7,014 nt of DNA from DSAR01 sp034437315 (GCA_034437315.1 DAOTUC010000193.1:1-7014), one strand, 5' to 3'; positions 1 to 6,813 are shown, counted from the stretch's first letter. The notes: generated from the letters alone by a model not told the origin. Translations and numbers: made by a program.

Positions 1-19
1 CTATACTTTTGCACTTTTT
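1..19 (+). repeat. Left terminal inverted repeat of the 312-bp element
   Basis: CTATACTTTTGC followed by AC and five T's. It pairs with 294-312 at 17 of 19 positions, the first 12 without mismatch. Confidence 0.75.
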
Positions 20-279
20 GATCAAGACCAATTTGTCAACGTCAAACTGTGTATGTGATTATTTTATGCAACACAGGTTGCCAGTTTGTTGGTCAATATT
101 GATTATTTTGTGGAAATTAGCGTTTTATATTGCGTGAAAGCATAAATTATTGCCGAGAATTATTTCACTAGCACATTATTTTTACTATTTGCACGGGCTT
201 ATTGTTATTTGGCAGCACTATACAACTAAATTAGCAGAAAAGCTTTTATCATTGCTATAATTGTATTATCTATCAAAAT

Positions 280-2064
280 TTAATGCTTAAAATAAAAACC
301 GCAAAAGTATAGATACGGTTGGACGGCGCCGCTCGCTGTAGCCGTATTCGTTAGCGCGCCAGACGCGGGCGCGCTCGCGCCGGTCAGGATCTGGTAGGTC
401 GCCTCGCAGGCCAGCGCTTCGCCGGCGTCCAGCTGGTCGAACGCGCAAGCGGCGATCTCCCCGCCCAGGAGCGGATCGGTCACCGTGATGTTTTCCAGCG
501 CGACGTTGCCTGTGTTTTCGACGGTGAATTGATACGTGATGACGTCCCCCTCTCGTGCATCGGCCGGGCCGATTTTGGAAAACGCCAAGGCCGGTTGGAC
601 GAGGAAGTTCCCTATAGCGATTGCTTTAACGTCCCCCGCTTCGACCGTGACCGTCCTGGATAGGCCGTCGGTGGGCCGCCAGCTATCGCCGTCCGGCAAC
701 GTTTCCTTCACGTAATAGACGCCTGGGGTCAGGTCGGGCGGATTGCGCTGGGGGTCGTTGCTGAAGACGACCTTCCCCTTGGCGTCTGTTTTCCCCGTCA
801 TCCCGATGACGGCTGAACCGTTCTCGCGGAATAATTGCAGGTCCCAGCCAGCGAGGCCGACTTCATCGTCGCCCCAGACGCCATCCTGATCGGCGTCATC
901 GTATACCTGCCCGGTGATGACCGGCAGTTTGATCTGGCCAAAGTAGAGGGTCTGCACATCGTCGTTGACGTCGACCGTTTGCGAGAGGGCGCCGGTGGCG
1001 CGCCAATCGCCCTGCTCTTCCTGCACAACCGTGTAAGCGCCGCTCAGACCGTCGAACGTAACTTTCCCGTCGCTGCCGGAGAGGGCGGTCGCGAGCAGGC
1101 TGTCATCCTGATAAAGTTCGACTGCCAGGCCTTCGATCGCCGGTTCCCCATTGTCCGGCTGTCCGTTCATATTATAGTCGGCGAAACTGAACGCGGTGAT
1201 GGAACCATCGGCATTCCAGACGCCATTCGCCTGGGCGTGAACCGAGTTGGCGACCATCTCGCCCAACACCAACTTCTGTTTGTTGGGGTCTACGCCGTTG
1301 AAGATAGCGCCGACGGGCAGCGAGAGGGTGGTCGAGGCCTGGACCTGCGCATCGCCGGCCATTCCCATCGTCATCGTGAAGACGGCCTGACCGTTTGCGT
1401 CGGTCGTGACCGTGTCTGAGGAGAGGTCGCCCGCATTACTGTTCAGGTCGACTGGCTGATCGGCTATCGGTTCCCCGCCTTGCGTCACAGTGACGGTGAA
1501 GGTCTGGCTGTCTCCGACCGGGTTGTTGGCGCTGGCTGGCGCAATGGCGACGCTGGGGGCGTCGACGGCGCAAGCCTCGCCCGGCACAGCGTCAATGATC
1601 TCCCAGGCGCGCAGCGCGAGGGCCGTTGTATCTGGGCCATTCGGCGTGTCCTCCGGATGTAGCCCGTCGGAGAAATGCCAGACCGCCATCTGGCGGGCGG
1701 CCATTTCGTTGGCGTTCCAGCCAGCGGCGCCTTTCAACAGCGGCGGATAGTGGATCAGCAGCCATTTGACCCGGCAATCTATCTCCTCGTCGCTGGCGAC
1801 GTAATCGACGCCTTTACCAGTTTGGTGGTGTATGTCGGTGCAGAAGACCGGCGACTTGGCCCCGCCATAGAATTGGAATTCCAGGGTTCCGGCGTAGCCG
1901 CTCCATACATTGCCGTTAAGCGCGCCCTCGACCGTCCGCAGGCTTGGATAGCCAGCGATTTCCCCGATCTCCCCATCTGCCAAAGCCAAAGAAGGCGTGG
2001 ATAATATGAGCAAGGCGACGATCAACGAGAAAACCAGGCGTGTTTTGTCAGGTAATTGATGCAT
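280..2064 (-). CDS. Secreted thioester-domain, SdrD_B/DUF11 modular surface protein, 3'-truncated by an insertion
   Basis: Probable surface adhesin. Numbering is from the ATG at 2064, chosen because GGAGG lies just upstream and a typical signal peptide follows; the TTG at 2088 lacks a ribosome site. Residues 1-29 form a signal peptide with a hydrophobic core and an ALA cleavage site. Residues 30-165 look like a thioester domain: Cys75 in FCTD and Gln125 in RQMAVW fit the Cys and QxxxW motifs that form an internal Cys-Gln thioester in Gram-positive adhesins. Then come an invasin/Big-type Ig-like domain (about 168-268), two SdrD_B-like modules (about 290-378 and 382-489) with Asp-rich, possibly calcium-binding loops (296-307, 390-401), and a DUF11 domain (about 492-584). 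The last 10 codons and the TAA lie inside the 312-bp element, so the original C-terminus and any anchor are missing. The modular architecture is clear; the thioester call rests on motifs only. Confidence 0.85.
   Translation of the reverse strand: MHQLPDKTRLVFSLIVALLILSTPSLALADGEIGEIAGYPSLRTVEGALNGNVWSGYAGTLEFQFYGGAKSPVFCTDIHHQTGKGVDYVASDEEIDCRVKWLLIHYPPLLKGAAGWNANEMAARQMAVWHFSDGLHPEDTPNGPDTTALALRAWEIIDAVPGEACAVDAPSVAIAPASANNPVGDSQTFTVTVTQGGEPIADQPVDLNSNAGDLSSDTVTTDANGQAVFTMTMGMAGDAQVQASTTLSLPVGAIFNGVDPNKQKLVLGEMVANSVHAQANGVWNADGSITAFSFADYNMNGQPDNGEPAIEGLAVELYQDDSLLATALSGSDGKVTFDGLSGAYTVVQEEQGDWRATGALSQTVDVNDDVQTLYFGQIKLPVITGQVYDDADQDGVWGDDEVGLAGWDLQLFRENGSAVIGMTGKTDAKGKVVFSNDPQRNPPDLTPGVYYVKETLPDGDSWRPTDGLSRTVTVEAGDVKAIAIGNFLVQPALAFSKIGPADAREGDVITYQFTVENTGNVALENITVTDPLLGGEIAACAFDQLDAGEALACEATYQILTGASAPASGALTNTATASGAVQPYLYFCGFYFKH
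294..312 (-). repeat. Right terminal inverted repeat of the 312-bp element
   Basis: Read on the minus strand this is CTATACTTTTGC, then GG and five T's, mirroring 1-19. The GC-rich adhesin coding sequence begins immediately outside it at 313. Confidence 0.75.
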
Positions 2065-2068
2065 AATC

Positions 2069-2073
2069 CCTCC
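2069..2073 (-). promoter_or_regulatory. Ribosome binding site fixing the adhesin start
   Basis: GGAGG on the minus strand within GGGAGGG, 4 nt before the ATG at 2062-2064. The spacing is slightly short, but no comparable site precedes the upstream TTG at 2088, so the ATG is preferred. Confidence 0.7.
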
Positions 2074-2116
2074 CAATTTGCCGTTCAAGATTGATGGACG
2101 TTAATTTTCTGATTCC

Positions 2117-2125
2117 ATTATAACA
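2117..2125 (-). promoter_or_regulatory. Extended -10 promoter of the adhesin gene
   Basis: The minus strand reads TGTTATAAT, a perfect TATAAT hexamer with the TGn extension. The predicted transcription start is near 2110, giving a leader of about 46 nt to the ATG. No good -35 hexamer stands at 16-18 bp; TTCACA is found at a 20-bp spacer. An extended -10 with a weak -35 is typical of promoters that depend on an activator, which fits the palindromes just upstream. Confidence 0.65.
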
Positions 2126-2142
2126 GAAATCGGGAAGGGGAA

Positions 2143-2181
2143 TGTGAACGTTAAATCACAGATTTGTGAGCGTTTCGTCAC
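2143..2181. promoter_or_regulatory. Tandem operator-like palindromes TGTGA-N8-TCAC
   Basis: Two copies of the same dyad occur at 2143-2160 (TGTGA-N8-TCACA) and 2165-2182 (TGTGA-N8-TCACG). They share a further CGTT in the spacer and start exactly 22 bp apart, about two helical turns. Relative to the start predicted from the TATAAT box, their centres fall near -41.5 and -63.5. The half-sites resemble those of CRP/FNR-family regulators, whose usual spacer is 6 bp rather than 8, so the regulator is uncertain. Confidence 0.5.
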
Positions 2182-2231
2182 GAACATCGGTTGGCGGGGC
2201 GGACTGATCGCGCGGGCAGTGCGAGGGGCAT

Positions 2232-3542
2232 TTATTGATCCAGCCGGACCATCAACAGCGGGGCCAGCATCTCCTCCGGCGTCAGGCTGCCGTGATGTCC
2301 GTGAAAGGGGGTTTTCTTTTTTCTGATTGACAGGCGGCTGTCGTCTTGAGCCAGGAGGATCAGGTCGCCCACCCGCGACCGTAGTTCCAGGTCCATGTCG
2401 CGGGGGCCGAAAAGCCCGGCGGCGATGGCCCGCTCAGCCTCCAGAACCAGGAACCGGTCGCTCAGGCGCTCGGCGACGTAGGCGCGGACGGCGTCGGCTT
2501 GCCCCGGCCGGACGTACAGGTAGGACGCGCGCGATTCGGCGGCCGGCGGGATGAGGAGCAGGCGTTGTAAATCGGGATGATCGGTCAATTGCGCCACTTT
2601 CTCCGGCGGGCTGGCGATTTGTCCGTGGTCGGCGGTGATGAGCAGGAGCGCGCCCTCGCGGGCAGCGGGAGACAGTTGCGCCAGGCATTCCGTTTCCAGG
2701 GAGCGGAACAGGTCGCGCAACATCCCGTTGTACGGTTCCGAACCGGGGCCGTAGACGTGGGCCAATCCATCGACGTGGCCCCAATAGACGCTGATGAAGG
2801 CGGGCGCGCCGCTCGTTTCTCGCAGGGTCTGGCGCAGGTTGATCCACATATCGTACATACTGGCGTGACCGCGCATTTCTTCCATCCCCCGACTGAAGAT
2901 GCGGGTCAGACCGCCGCCGATGAAGGCGCTGTGTGTATGCGCGATGGTCCGCACGCCCTGTGCGGTCAGCCGTTGGCCCAGGGTGGGCGCGACGACGAAG
3001 GACTCCGGTTCCCAGCCCCAGTCGATCAGGGCGTCGCGTTGCCGGTGCGCGGTTGGCGAGAGGGCCAACATATTGGTCAGCGTGCCATATTCGGCCAATA
3101 GGAGTTTCGTGCCCAAGAATCCGTGCGTGCCGGGCGGCAGGCCGGTCCAGAGCGTGGTCAGCGCGGCGACGGTGGTAGAGGGGAAAACGGAGGTCAAGGG
3201 GAACATGCGGCCCGCTCGGCGGAGGCGGGCCAGGGGGGCGTAGACGTCATCCGTGGCTAGACGTCCTTCCGCCAGTTGGCGCAAGTTCTGGTAACCCACC
3301 GCGTCAATCACGACGATGATGACGCGCCGGAGACCGGACGTCAAGTCTTTCCAGAGAGATGGGGGCATCGCCGGGGCCATATCGGGCGTTTCGACGCCCA
3401 ACATCGCGGCGATGGTGGGCGCCAGGTTGGCGATGGAGTAGCCCTCATAATGAGGATAGATGAAAGTCGACGGCCCAGTTTCGTCCAGGCCGGGGAGGCG
3501 GTGGGCGCGGATCGTTCGCTCGATTTGGATGCTTGTGTGCAT
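2232..3542 (-). CDS. Alkaline-phosphatase-superfamily phosphodiesterase (type I phosphodiesterase/nucleotide pyrophosphatase-like)
   Basis: A 436-residue two-metal hydrolase of the family that includes nucleotide pyrophosphatases and phosphonoacetate hydrolase. The conserved metal and nucleophile positions are visible in order: Asp80 in VIDAVG, a Thr nucleophile in FPSTT (Thr124 by analogy with related enzymes), Asp258 and His262 in HVDGLAH, Asp305-His306 in TADHGQ, and the His cluster in HGHHG (414-418). No signal peptide or membrane segment is seen, so it probably acts in the cytoplasm. About 70 residues precede the catalytic core. The ATG follows AAAGGGA at 3547-3553, a moderate ribosome site. 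It lies 36 bp after the MgtC/DUF4010 gene and is probably the last gene of the operon; I see no clear intrinsic terminator after it. The substrate (phosphodiester, pyrophosphate, phosphonate or phosphomonoester) cannot be assigned. Confidence 0.88.
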   Translation of the reverse strand: MHTSIQIERTIRAHRLPGLDETGPSTFIYPHYEGYSIANLAPTIAAMLGVETPDMAPAMPPSLWKDLTSGLRRVIIVVIDAVGYQNLRQLAEGRLATDDVYAPLARLRRAGRMFPLTSVFPSTTVAALTTLWTGLPPGTHGFLGTKLLLAEYGTLTNMLALSPTAHRQRDALIDWGWEPESFVVAPTLGQRLTAQGVRTIAHTHSAFIGGGLTRIFSRGMEEMRGHASMYDMWINLRQTLRETSGAPAFISVYWGHVDGLAHVYGPGSEPYNGMLRDLFRSLETECLAQLSPAAREGALLLITADHGQIASPPEKVAQLTDHPDLQRLLLIPPAAESRASYLYVRPGQADAVRAYVAERLSDRFLVLEAERAIAAGLFGPRDMDLELRSRVGDLILLAQDDSRLSIRKKKTPFHGHHGSLTPEEMLAPLLMVRLDQ

Positions 3543-3558
3543 AGTGTCCCTTTCTGTG

Positions 3559-3580
3559 AGCGCGATTCCTACAGCGCGCT
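3559..3580 (-). other. Hairpin at the stop codon of the MgtC/DUF4010 gene
   Basis: AGCGCG (3559-3564) and CGCGCT (3575-3580) form a 6-bp stem with a 10-nt loop. The TAG stop (3579-3581) lies in the stem. No U-run follows on the transcript, so it is not a canonical terminator. Confidence 0.4.
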
Positions 3581-4835
3581 ATAACGTGAAGATGAAACTC
3601 GTTCCGGTCGCCAAAATCAACAGCAATCCCGGCCACAGGGCCCGTCGAAGGCCGGGCGACCCGCTGGTAAACACGATGCCGCCTTTGGCGATGGTGTTGG
3701 CCATCGCAGCCAGAAGAATGACGCGCGTCGCCATTGTGACGTTGATATTGCCGGCATTGCTCAACTCGATCACCGAGAGCGTGATAGCGTCCATGCCGGC
3801 CAGTCCGGCGAAGAAGCTGGAGATGTAAAGGCCGGTGTTTCCCAGGTAGGTCTGGGCGGCTTTGGAGATCAACAGAACCAGCGCGTACAGGATTCCGAAT
3901 TTAATCGTCGGTCCCAGTTCGAAGGGGTTGGAAATTTCTACACCACCCGCTTTGGTAGTGCGCTGAACCAGGTAGAGATAGATGCAATATCCCAGGCCAG
4001 ACAGCCCGCAGGCGAGCAGCGGCAGCCATAGCTTTCGCAGCAGGTCGCCGTTTAGCGCGCCCACCGTCACGAGGACGCGGGCGAACATCACCGTCCACGC
4101 CACGATGATCGCCAGGGCAAAGGGTTTAGCGAGGTCGCTCTCTCGTTGACTCCGTTCCGAGAAGCTGAGGGTGACGGCGGTGCTGGAGGCCAATCCTCCC
4201 AGCAGCCCGGTCAATCCAATCCCTTGTCGGGGACCGACAGCTTGCACCAACACGTAACCCAAGAAACTGATGCCGGAGATGAAGACGACCATCAGCCAGA
4301 CCTTGTAGGGGTTCAGGACGTCCAGAGGCGGCGGGCCAAAATTTTGATTGGGCAGGACGGGCAGAATGATAACCGTGATGACGGCGAACTTTAGCGTGGC
4401 GTAGATATCCTCCCGCGTGATTTTTTCAACGAAGCGTTCAGTCTCGAATTTGAGAGAGAGCAAGACAGTGGTCGCCACGGACAGCGCCGCCGCCAGGGGG
4501 AGGTATTCCCAATAGCATAAGGCCCCCGCGAGGATGGTGACAATGGCGGAGACTTCGGTAGTCTGCCCGACTCCCCCGCGCCAGGCGTCGATGGAGTGGG
4601 CGATGGCGATCAGCAGGCCCAGGATAGCGAAGATGCTGACGAAGGCCCACGGCGTATCCAATATCTCGGACACCAGCGCGGCCGTACAACCGATCATGCT
4701 CATCAGGGCGAAGGTGCGGATCCCGGCGAAAATCTCCCGGTCGGGGCCGCCGTAGGCGTACTCGCGCTGCAATCCGACCAGGAAGCCAATGGCCAAAGCG
4801 GCGCCAAAGCGATAGAAAAGATTGGCTTGCTCCAT
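3579..4835 (-). CDS. MgtC/SapB-family membrane protein with C-terminal DUF4010
   Basis: A 418-residue polytopic membrane protein. The N-terminal part (about 8-135) matches the MgtC/SapB pattern: a glycine-rich first helix with GFLVGLQRE (17-25), then AGIRTF (37-42) and several hydrophobic helices. From about 180 to 395 come further membrane segments typical of DUF4010, including GLTGLLGGLASSTAVTLSFS and an FFAGLAGMDAIT stretch. Such fusions occur in many bacteria and archaea, and their biochemical role is not established; MgtC itself is linked to magnesium limitation and modulation of the F-ATP synthase, which should not be transferred to this longer form. The ATG at 4835 sits 5 nt after AGGAGG (4841-4846); another ATG 4 nt upstream is too close to that site and out of frame. 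The hydantoinase gene ends 36 bp before it, implying co-transcription. Confidence 0.9.
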   Translation of the reverse strand: MEQANLFYRFGAALAIGFLVGLQREYAYGGPDREIFAGIRTFALMSMIGCTAALVSEILDTPWAFVSIFAILGLLIAIAHSIDAWRGGVGQTTEVSAIVTILAGALCYWEYLPLAAALSVATTVLLSLKFETERFVEKITREDIYATLKFAVITVIILPVLPNQNFGPPPLDVLNPYKVWLMVVFISGISFLGYVLVQAVGPRQGIGLTGLLGGLASSTAVTLSFSERSQRESDLAKPFALAIIVAWTVMFARVLVTVGALNGDLLRKLWLPLLACGLSGLGYCIYLYLVQRTTKAGGVEISNPFELGPTIKFGILYALVLLISKAAQTYLGNTGLYISSFFAGLAGMDAITLSVIELSNAGNINVTMATRVILLAAMANTIAKGGIVFTSGSPGLRRALWPGLLLILATGTSFIFTL

Positions 4836-4859
4836 TCATTCCTCCTTTCCGCGATTTCT

Positions 4860-4882
4860 GCCCGGTCATAATCAGACCGGGC
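4860..4882 (-). other. GC-rich hairpin spanning the hydantoinase stop codon
   Basis: GCCCGGTC (4860-4867) pairs perfectly with GACCGGGC (4875-4882) across a 7-nt loop. The loop holds the TGA stop of the hydantoinase gene (4872-4874). The following transcript is AGAAATCG with no U-run, so it is not a typical intrinsic terminator. It may be a partial transcription barrier, a 3'-end stabiliser, or a structure that separates translation of the two genes. Confidence 0.5.
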
Positions 4883-6236
4883 GCCGGACGAAGCGCCCCC
4901 GTCCCTTTTGCCCGGTGAACGTCCCCTCCTGGTAGATGACCTTGCCTCGGGCGATGGTCGCTTTGACCTGCCCGTGCACGCGCCATCCCTCGTAGGGCGT
5001 GTAGCCCGCCCGCTGGTGGAGCGCCGGCGCGGCGATGGTCCCCTTGGGTTGCGGGTCGTAGATCACCACGTCGGCGTCAGCGCCGGGGATCAGCCCGCCC
5101 TTGCGCGGCCACATGCCCCAGATGCGGGCCGGGTTGGCCGATAGCAGCGTGACCATCTGGGAGAGCGTCAGGCCGCCCTGGGCGACGCCATAGGTATACG
5201 TCAGGGGCAGCAGCGTCTCCAGACCAGGCAGGCCGCCGGGGGTCTGGGTGAAGTCATCCTGGGCGGTTTTCTGTTCCCGGCTATAGTCGCAGTGATCGGT
5301 GGCGATCATATCCACAGCGCCGCTCTCCACCAGGGCCCGCAAGCGGGCCGGTTCGCCGGGCGCGCGTAGGGGCGGTTGGAGGATGTAGCGCCACGCTTCA
5401 TCCCCCTCGTAAGCGGTGTGATCCAGCAGTATGTATTGGGGGCAAGTCTCGCAGGTGGCCCGTTGGCCGCCGTCGCGGGCCTTCGCCACCAATGCGACAG
5501 ACAGCGTCGTCGAGCAGTGACAGATGTGGACGGGGCAACCGACTGCTTGCGCCAGGAAGAGAATCCGCCGGATCGCCTCTTGCTCGGCCAAGGCCGGGCG
5601 GGAGCGTCCGTGATACCGCCAGCCGGTCTTCCCGGCCGCGATGAGGGCCTCGGCCTGGGCGCTCACCAGGGCGTCATTCTCGCAATGGACGAGCGGCCGG
5701 ATGCCGTGTTGAGCGCAGGTCTCCATCAGGCGCAGGATCACGGCGTCGTCGGCGTAATAGTTGGGGCGGTAGGTGGTGTAGAGTTTGAGGCTGGGCGCGC
5801 CCAGGGCCGGCAAGCGGGCGAGCTCGCCCTCTCGGCCCGGGGGCAGGTCGGTGACCATCACGTGCAGGCCGTAATCGATCACAGCGTCCTGGGCCTCGAC
5901 CAGGCGCGCCTCGACTGCCTCATCAAGCGATTGGCCCGGGAATTGCGTGGCGAAATCGACCACGGTCGTGACACCGCCACAGGCCGCGGCGTGTGTACCG
6001 GTGAACCAGTCATCGGGCGTCTGGTAGACGCCGGTGTCGAGTTGGATGTGTGTGTGGGCGTCGATGACGCCGGGGAGGACGTAGCAACCGGCGGCGTCGA
6101 TCACGGCGGCCTCCTCAGTCGCCGCCAGGCCTTTCCCGATCGCTTGAATCGTCTCTCCCTGAATCGACAGGTCTCCCTCAATTGTTTCGTCAGGGATGAC
6201 GAGGGCGCCCCCCTGAATGAGCAGTGTGTTGGACAT
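4872..6236 (-). CDS. Hydantoinase/dihydropyrimidinase-type cyclic amidohydrolase
   Basis: A 454-residue amidohydrolase-superfamily enzyme expected to hydrolyse a cyclic amide bond (dihydropyrimidine, hydantoin or a similar ring) in the cytoplasm. The binuclear metal set is complete: His61 and His63 in DAHTH, Lys151 in SLKLYTTY (position of the carboxylated lysine), His184 in VHCEN, His240 in HICHCS and Asp314 in ATDHC. Tyr156, five residues after the lysine, occupies the position of the substrate-binding tyrosine of D-hydantoinases and dihydropyrimidinases. The segment DHCDYSREQK followed by DDFT and a PGG motif resembles that family more than dihydroorotase. Allantoinase or another hydantoinase-like activity remains possible. 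The start is the ATG at 6236, 5 nt after AGGAGG; a GTG at 6242 overlaps that site. The nitroreductase stop codon lies only 9 bp upstream. Confidence 0.88.
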   Translation of the reverse strand: MSNTLLIQGGALVIPDETIEGDLSIQGETIQAIGKGLAATEEAAVIDAAGCYVLPGVIDAHTHIQLDTGVYQTPDDWFTGTHAAACGGVTTVVDFATQFPGQSLDEAVEARLVEAQDAVIDYGLHVMVTDLPPGREGELARLPALGAPSLKLYTTYRPNYYADDAVILRLMETCAQHGIRPLVHCENDALVSAQAEALIAAGKTGWRYHGRSRPALAEQEAIRRILFLAQAVGCPVHICHCSTTLSVALVAKARDGGQRATCETCPQYILLDHTAYEGDEAWRYILQPPLRAPGEPARLRALVESGAVDMIATDHCDYSREQKTAQDDFTQTPGGLPGLETLLPLTYTYGVAQGGLTLSQMVTLLSANPARIWGMWPRKGGLIPGADADVVIYDPQPKGTIAAPALHQRAGYTPYEGWRVHGQVKATIARGKVIYQEGTFTGQKGRGRFVRRPV

Positions 6237-6240
6237 ACCC

Positions 6241-6247
6241 ACCTCCT
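6241..6247 (-). promoter_or_regulatory. Ribosome binding site overlapping the nitroreductase stop codon
   Basis: The minus strand reads TAGGAGGT: the TAG stop of the nitroreductase (6246-6248) runs directly into AGGAGGT, 4 nt before the ATG at 6236. This fixes the hydantoinase start and suggests that ribosomes finishing the first gene reinitiate on the second. Confidence 0.8.
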
Positions 6248-6806
6248 AGCGATTGAAGCTGACGATCTCCTCCAGCGGTTTCCGCTCGCGAGGCGCGCGC
6301 GAGGTGCGCTGATGCTTCTCGCTCAGGGTCGAGATGTCGCCCTCGTAACCGATGGCGATGGCGACCATGACCTTTAGCTCATCGGAGAGCCCGAAGGCCT
6401 CGCGCACTTTCTTGGGAGAGAACCCGGCCATTGGACGGGCGACCAGGTCAAGCTCGGTGGCCTGGAGCAGGATGTTCTGGACCGCCATACCAAGATCGAA
6501 TAGGTAATATTCGCGCGCCCCGCCGCCGATCTGGCAGTCGAAATCCGGCTTGGAGTAGCCGAACATCAGAATGGGCGCGGTCTTGGCCCAGTAATTGCCG
6601 CCGGAAAGGGCGTCGCGTCCCCGGGCCAGCGCTTCGGCGTCGTCGCCGTTGAGCAGGATGAAGCGCCAGGGCTGATTGTTGCTACAAGAGGCGGAGAGAC
6701 GCGCGGCCTCCAGGATCGCCTCAACCTTTTCCGTTTCGACGGGCCGTTCTACGATGGCGCGGGTGGCTTTACGCTCGTGGAGCAATTTGAGTATCTGTGT
6801 TTCCAT
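6246..6806 (-). CDS. Nitroreductase-family FMN oxidoreductase
   Basis: A 186-residue protein of the nitroreductase fold, a normal length for the single-domain members, which are usually FMN-binding dimers using NAD(P)H. The N-terminal RKATRAI (12-18) stands where the family has its FMN-phosphate arginines, and SCSNNQPWRF (40-49) matches the conserved S-N-QPW-F flavin motif. The middle helix FDLGMAVQNILLQATELDL (103-121) and the GFSPKKVREAFGL segment (128-140) are also family-typical, as is the C-terminal PRERKPLEEIV. The start is the ATG at 6806, 7 nt after GGAGGT (6814-6819); the longer frame opening at 6869 would begin inside the promoter region. It heads the four-gene operon and its stop overlaps the next ribosome site. 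The substrate is unknown: quinones, nitroaromatics, enals or semialdehydes are all used within the family. Confidence 0.9.
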   Translation of the reverse strand: METQILKLLHERKATRAIVERPVETEKVEAILEAARLSASCSNNQPWRFILLNGDDAEALARGRDALSGGNYWAKTAPILMFGYSKPDFDCQIGGGAREYYLFDLGMAVQNILLQATELDLVARPMAGFSPKKVREAFGLSDELKVMVAIAIGYEGDISTLSEKHQRTSRAPRERKPLEEIVSFNR

Positions 6807-6813
6807 TCGGGTG

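Larger units (their letters stand above)
1..312. mobile_element. AT-rich MITE-like element with terminal inverted repeats
   Basis: The first 12 bases, CTATACTTTTGC, are the exact reverse complement of 301-312. Allowing two mismatches, the match extends to 19 bp (1-19 against 294-312). By my count the segment is about 30% G+C, while the flanking genes are strongly GC-rich, and the composition changes sharply at 312. No ORF of transposase size lies inside; the longest candidate I noticed is 23 codons with no ribosome site. Small size, paired termini, no coding capacity and foreign composition fit a non-autonomous miniature inverted-repeat element. It sits inside the 3' end of the adhesin gene. 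A target-site duplication cannot be tested because the left terminus is the first base of the window. It could instead be a short intergenic repeat family mobilised in another way; the transposase family is not identifiable here. Confidence 0.7.

Noticed and set aside
18..103. Several GTCAA/GATCAA motifs near the left end of the AT-rich element as transposase sites
   Set aside because: The motif is only five bases and irregularly spaced in AT-rich DNA, and no matching cluster was seen at the right end.
66..137. Small ORF of 23 codons inside the AT-rich element
   Set aside because: No ribosome site, too short, and ORFs of this size are expected by chance.
835..1419. Plus-strand ORF (194 codons) opposite the adhesin
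   Set aside because: It is antisense to well-defined SdrD_B and Ig-like modules, its translation resembles no family I recognise, and no ribosome site was seen.
2065..2231. Intrinsic terminator between the phosphodiesterase and the adhesin
   Set aside because: I found only an imperfect short stem near 2172-2185 and no following U-run, so a terminator cannot be supported.
2300..2325. A-rich run (mRNA sense) in the phosphodiesterase as a possible frameshift site
   Set aside because: The frame continues intact through the conserved HGHHG motif and the family-typical C-terminus, with no alternative-frame domain to reach.
5376..6377. Long plus-strand ORF (333 codons) opposite the hydantoinase gene
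   Set aside because: It lies antisense to a gene with complete catalytic motifs, lacks recognisable domains, and is explained by GC-rich codon bias that keeps the opposite frame open.
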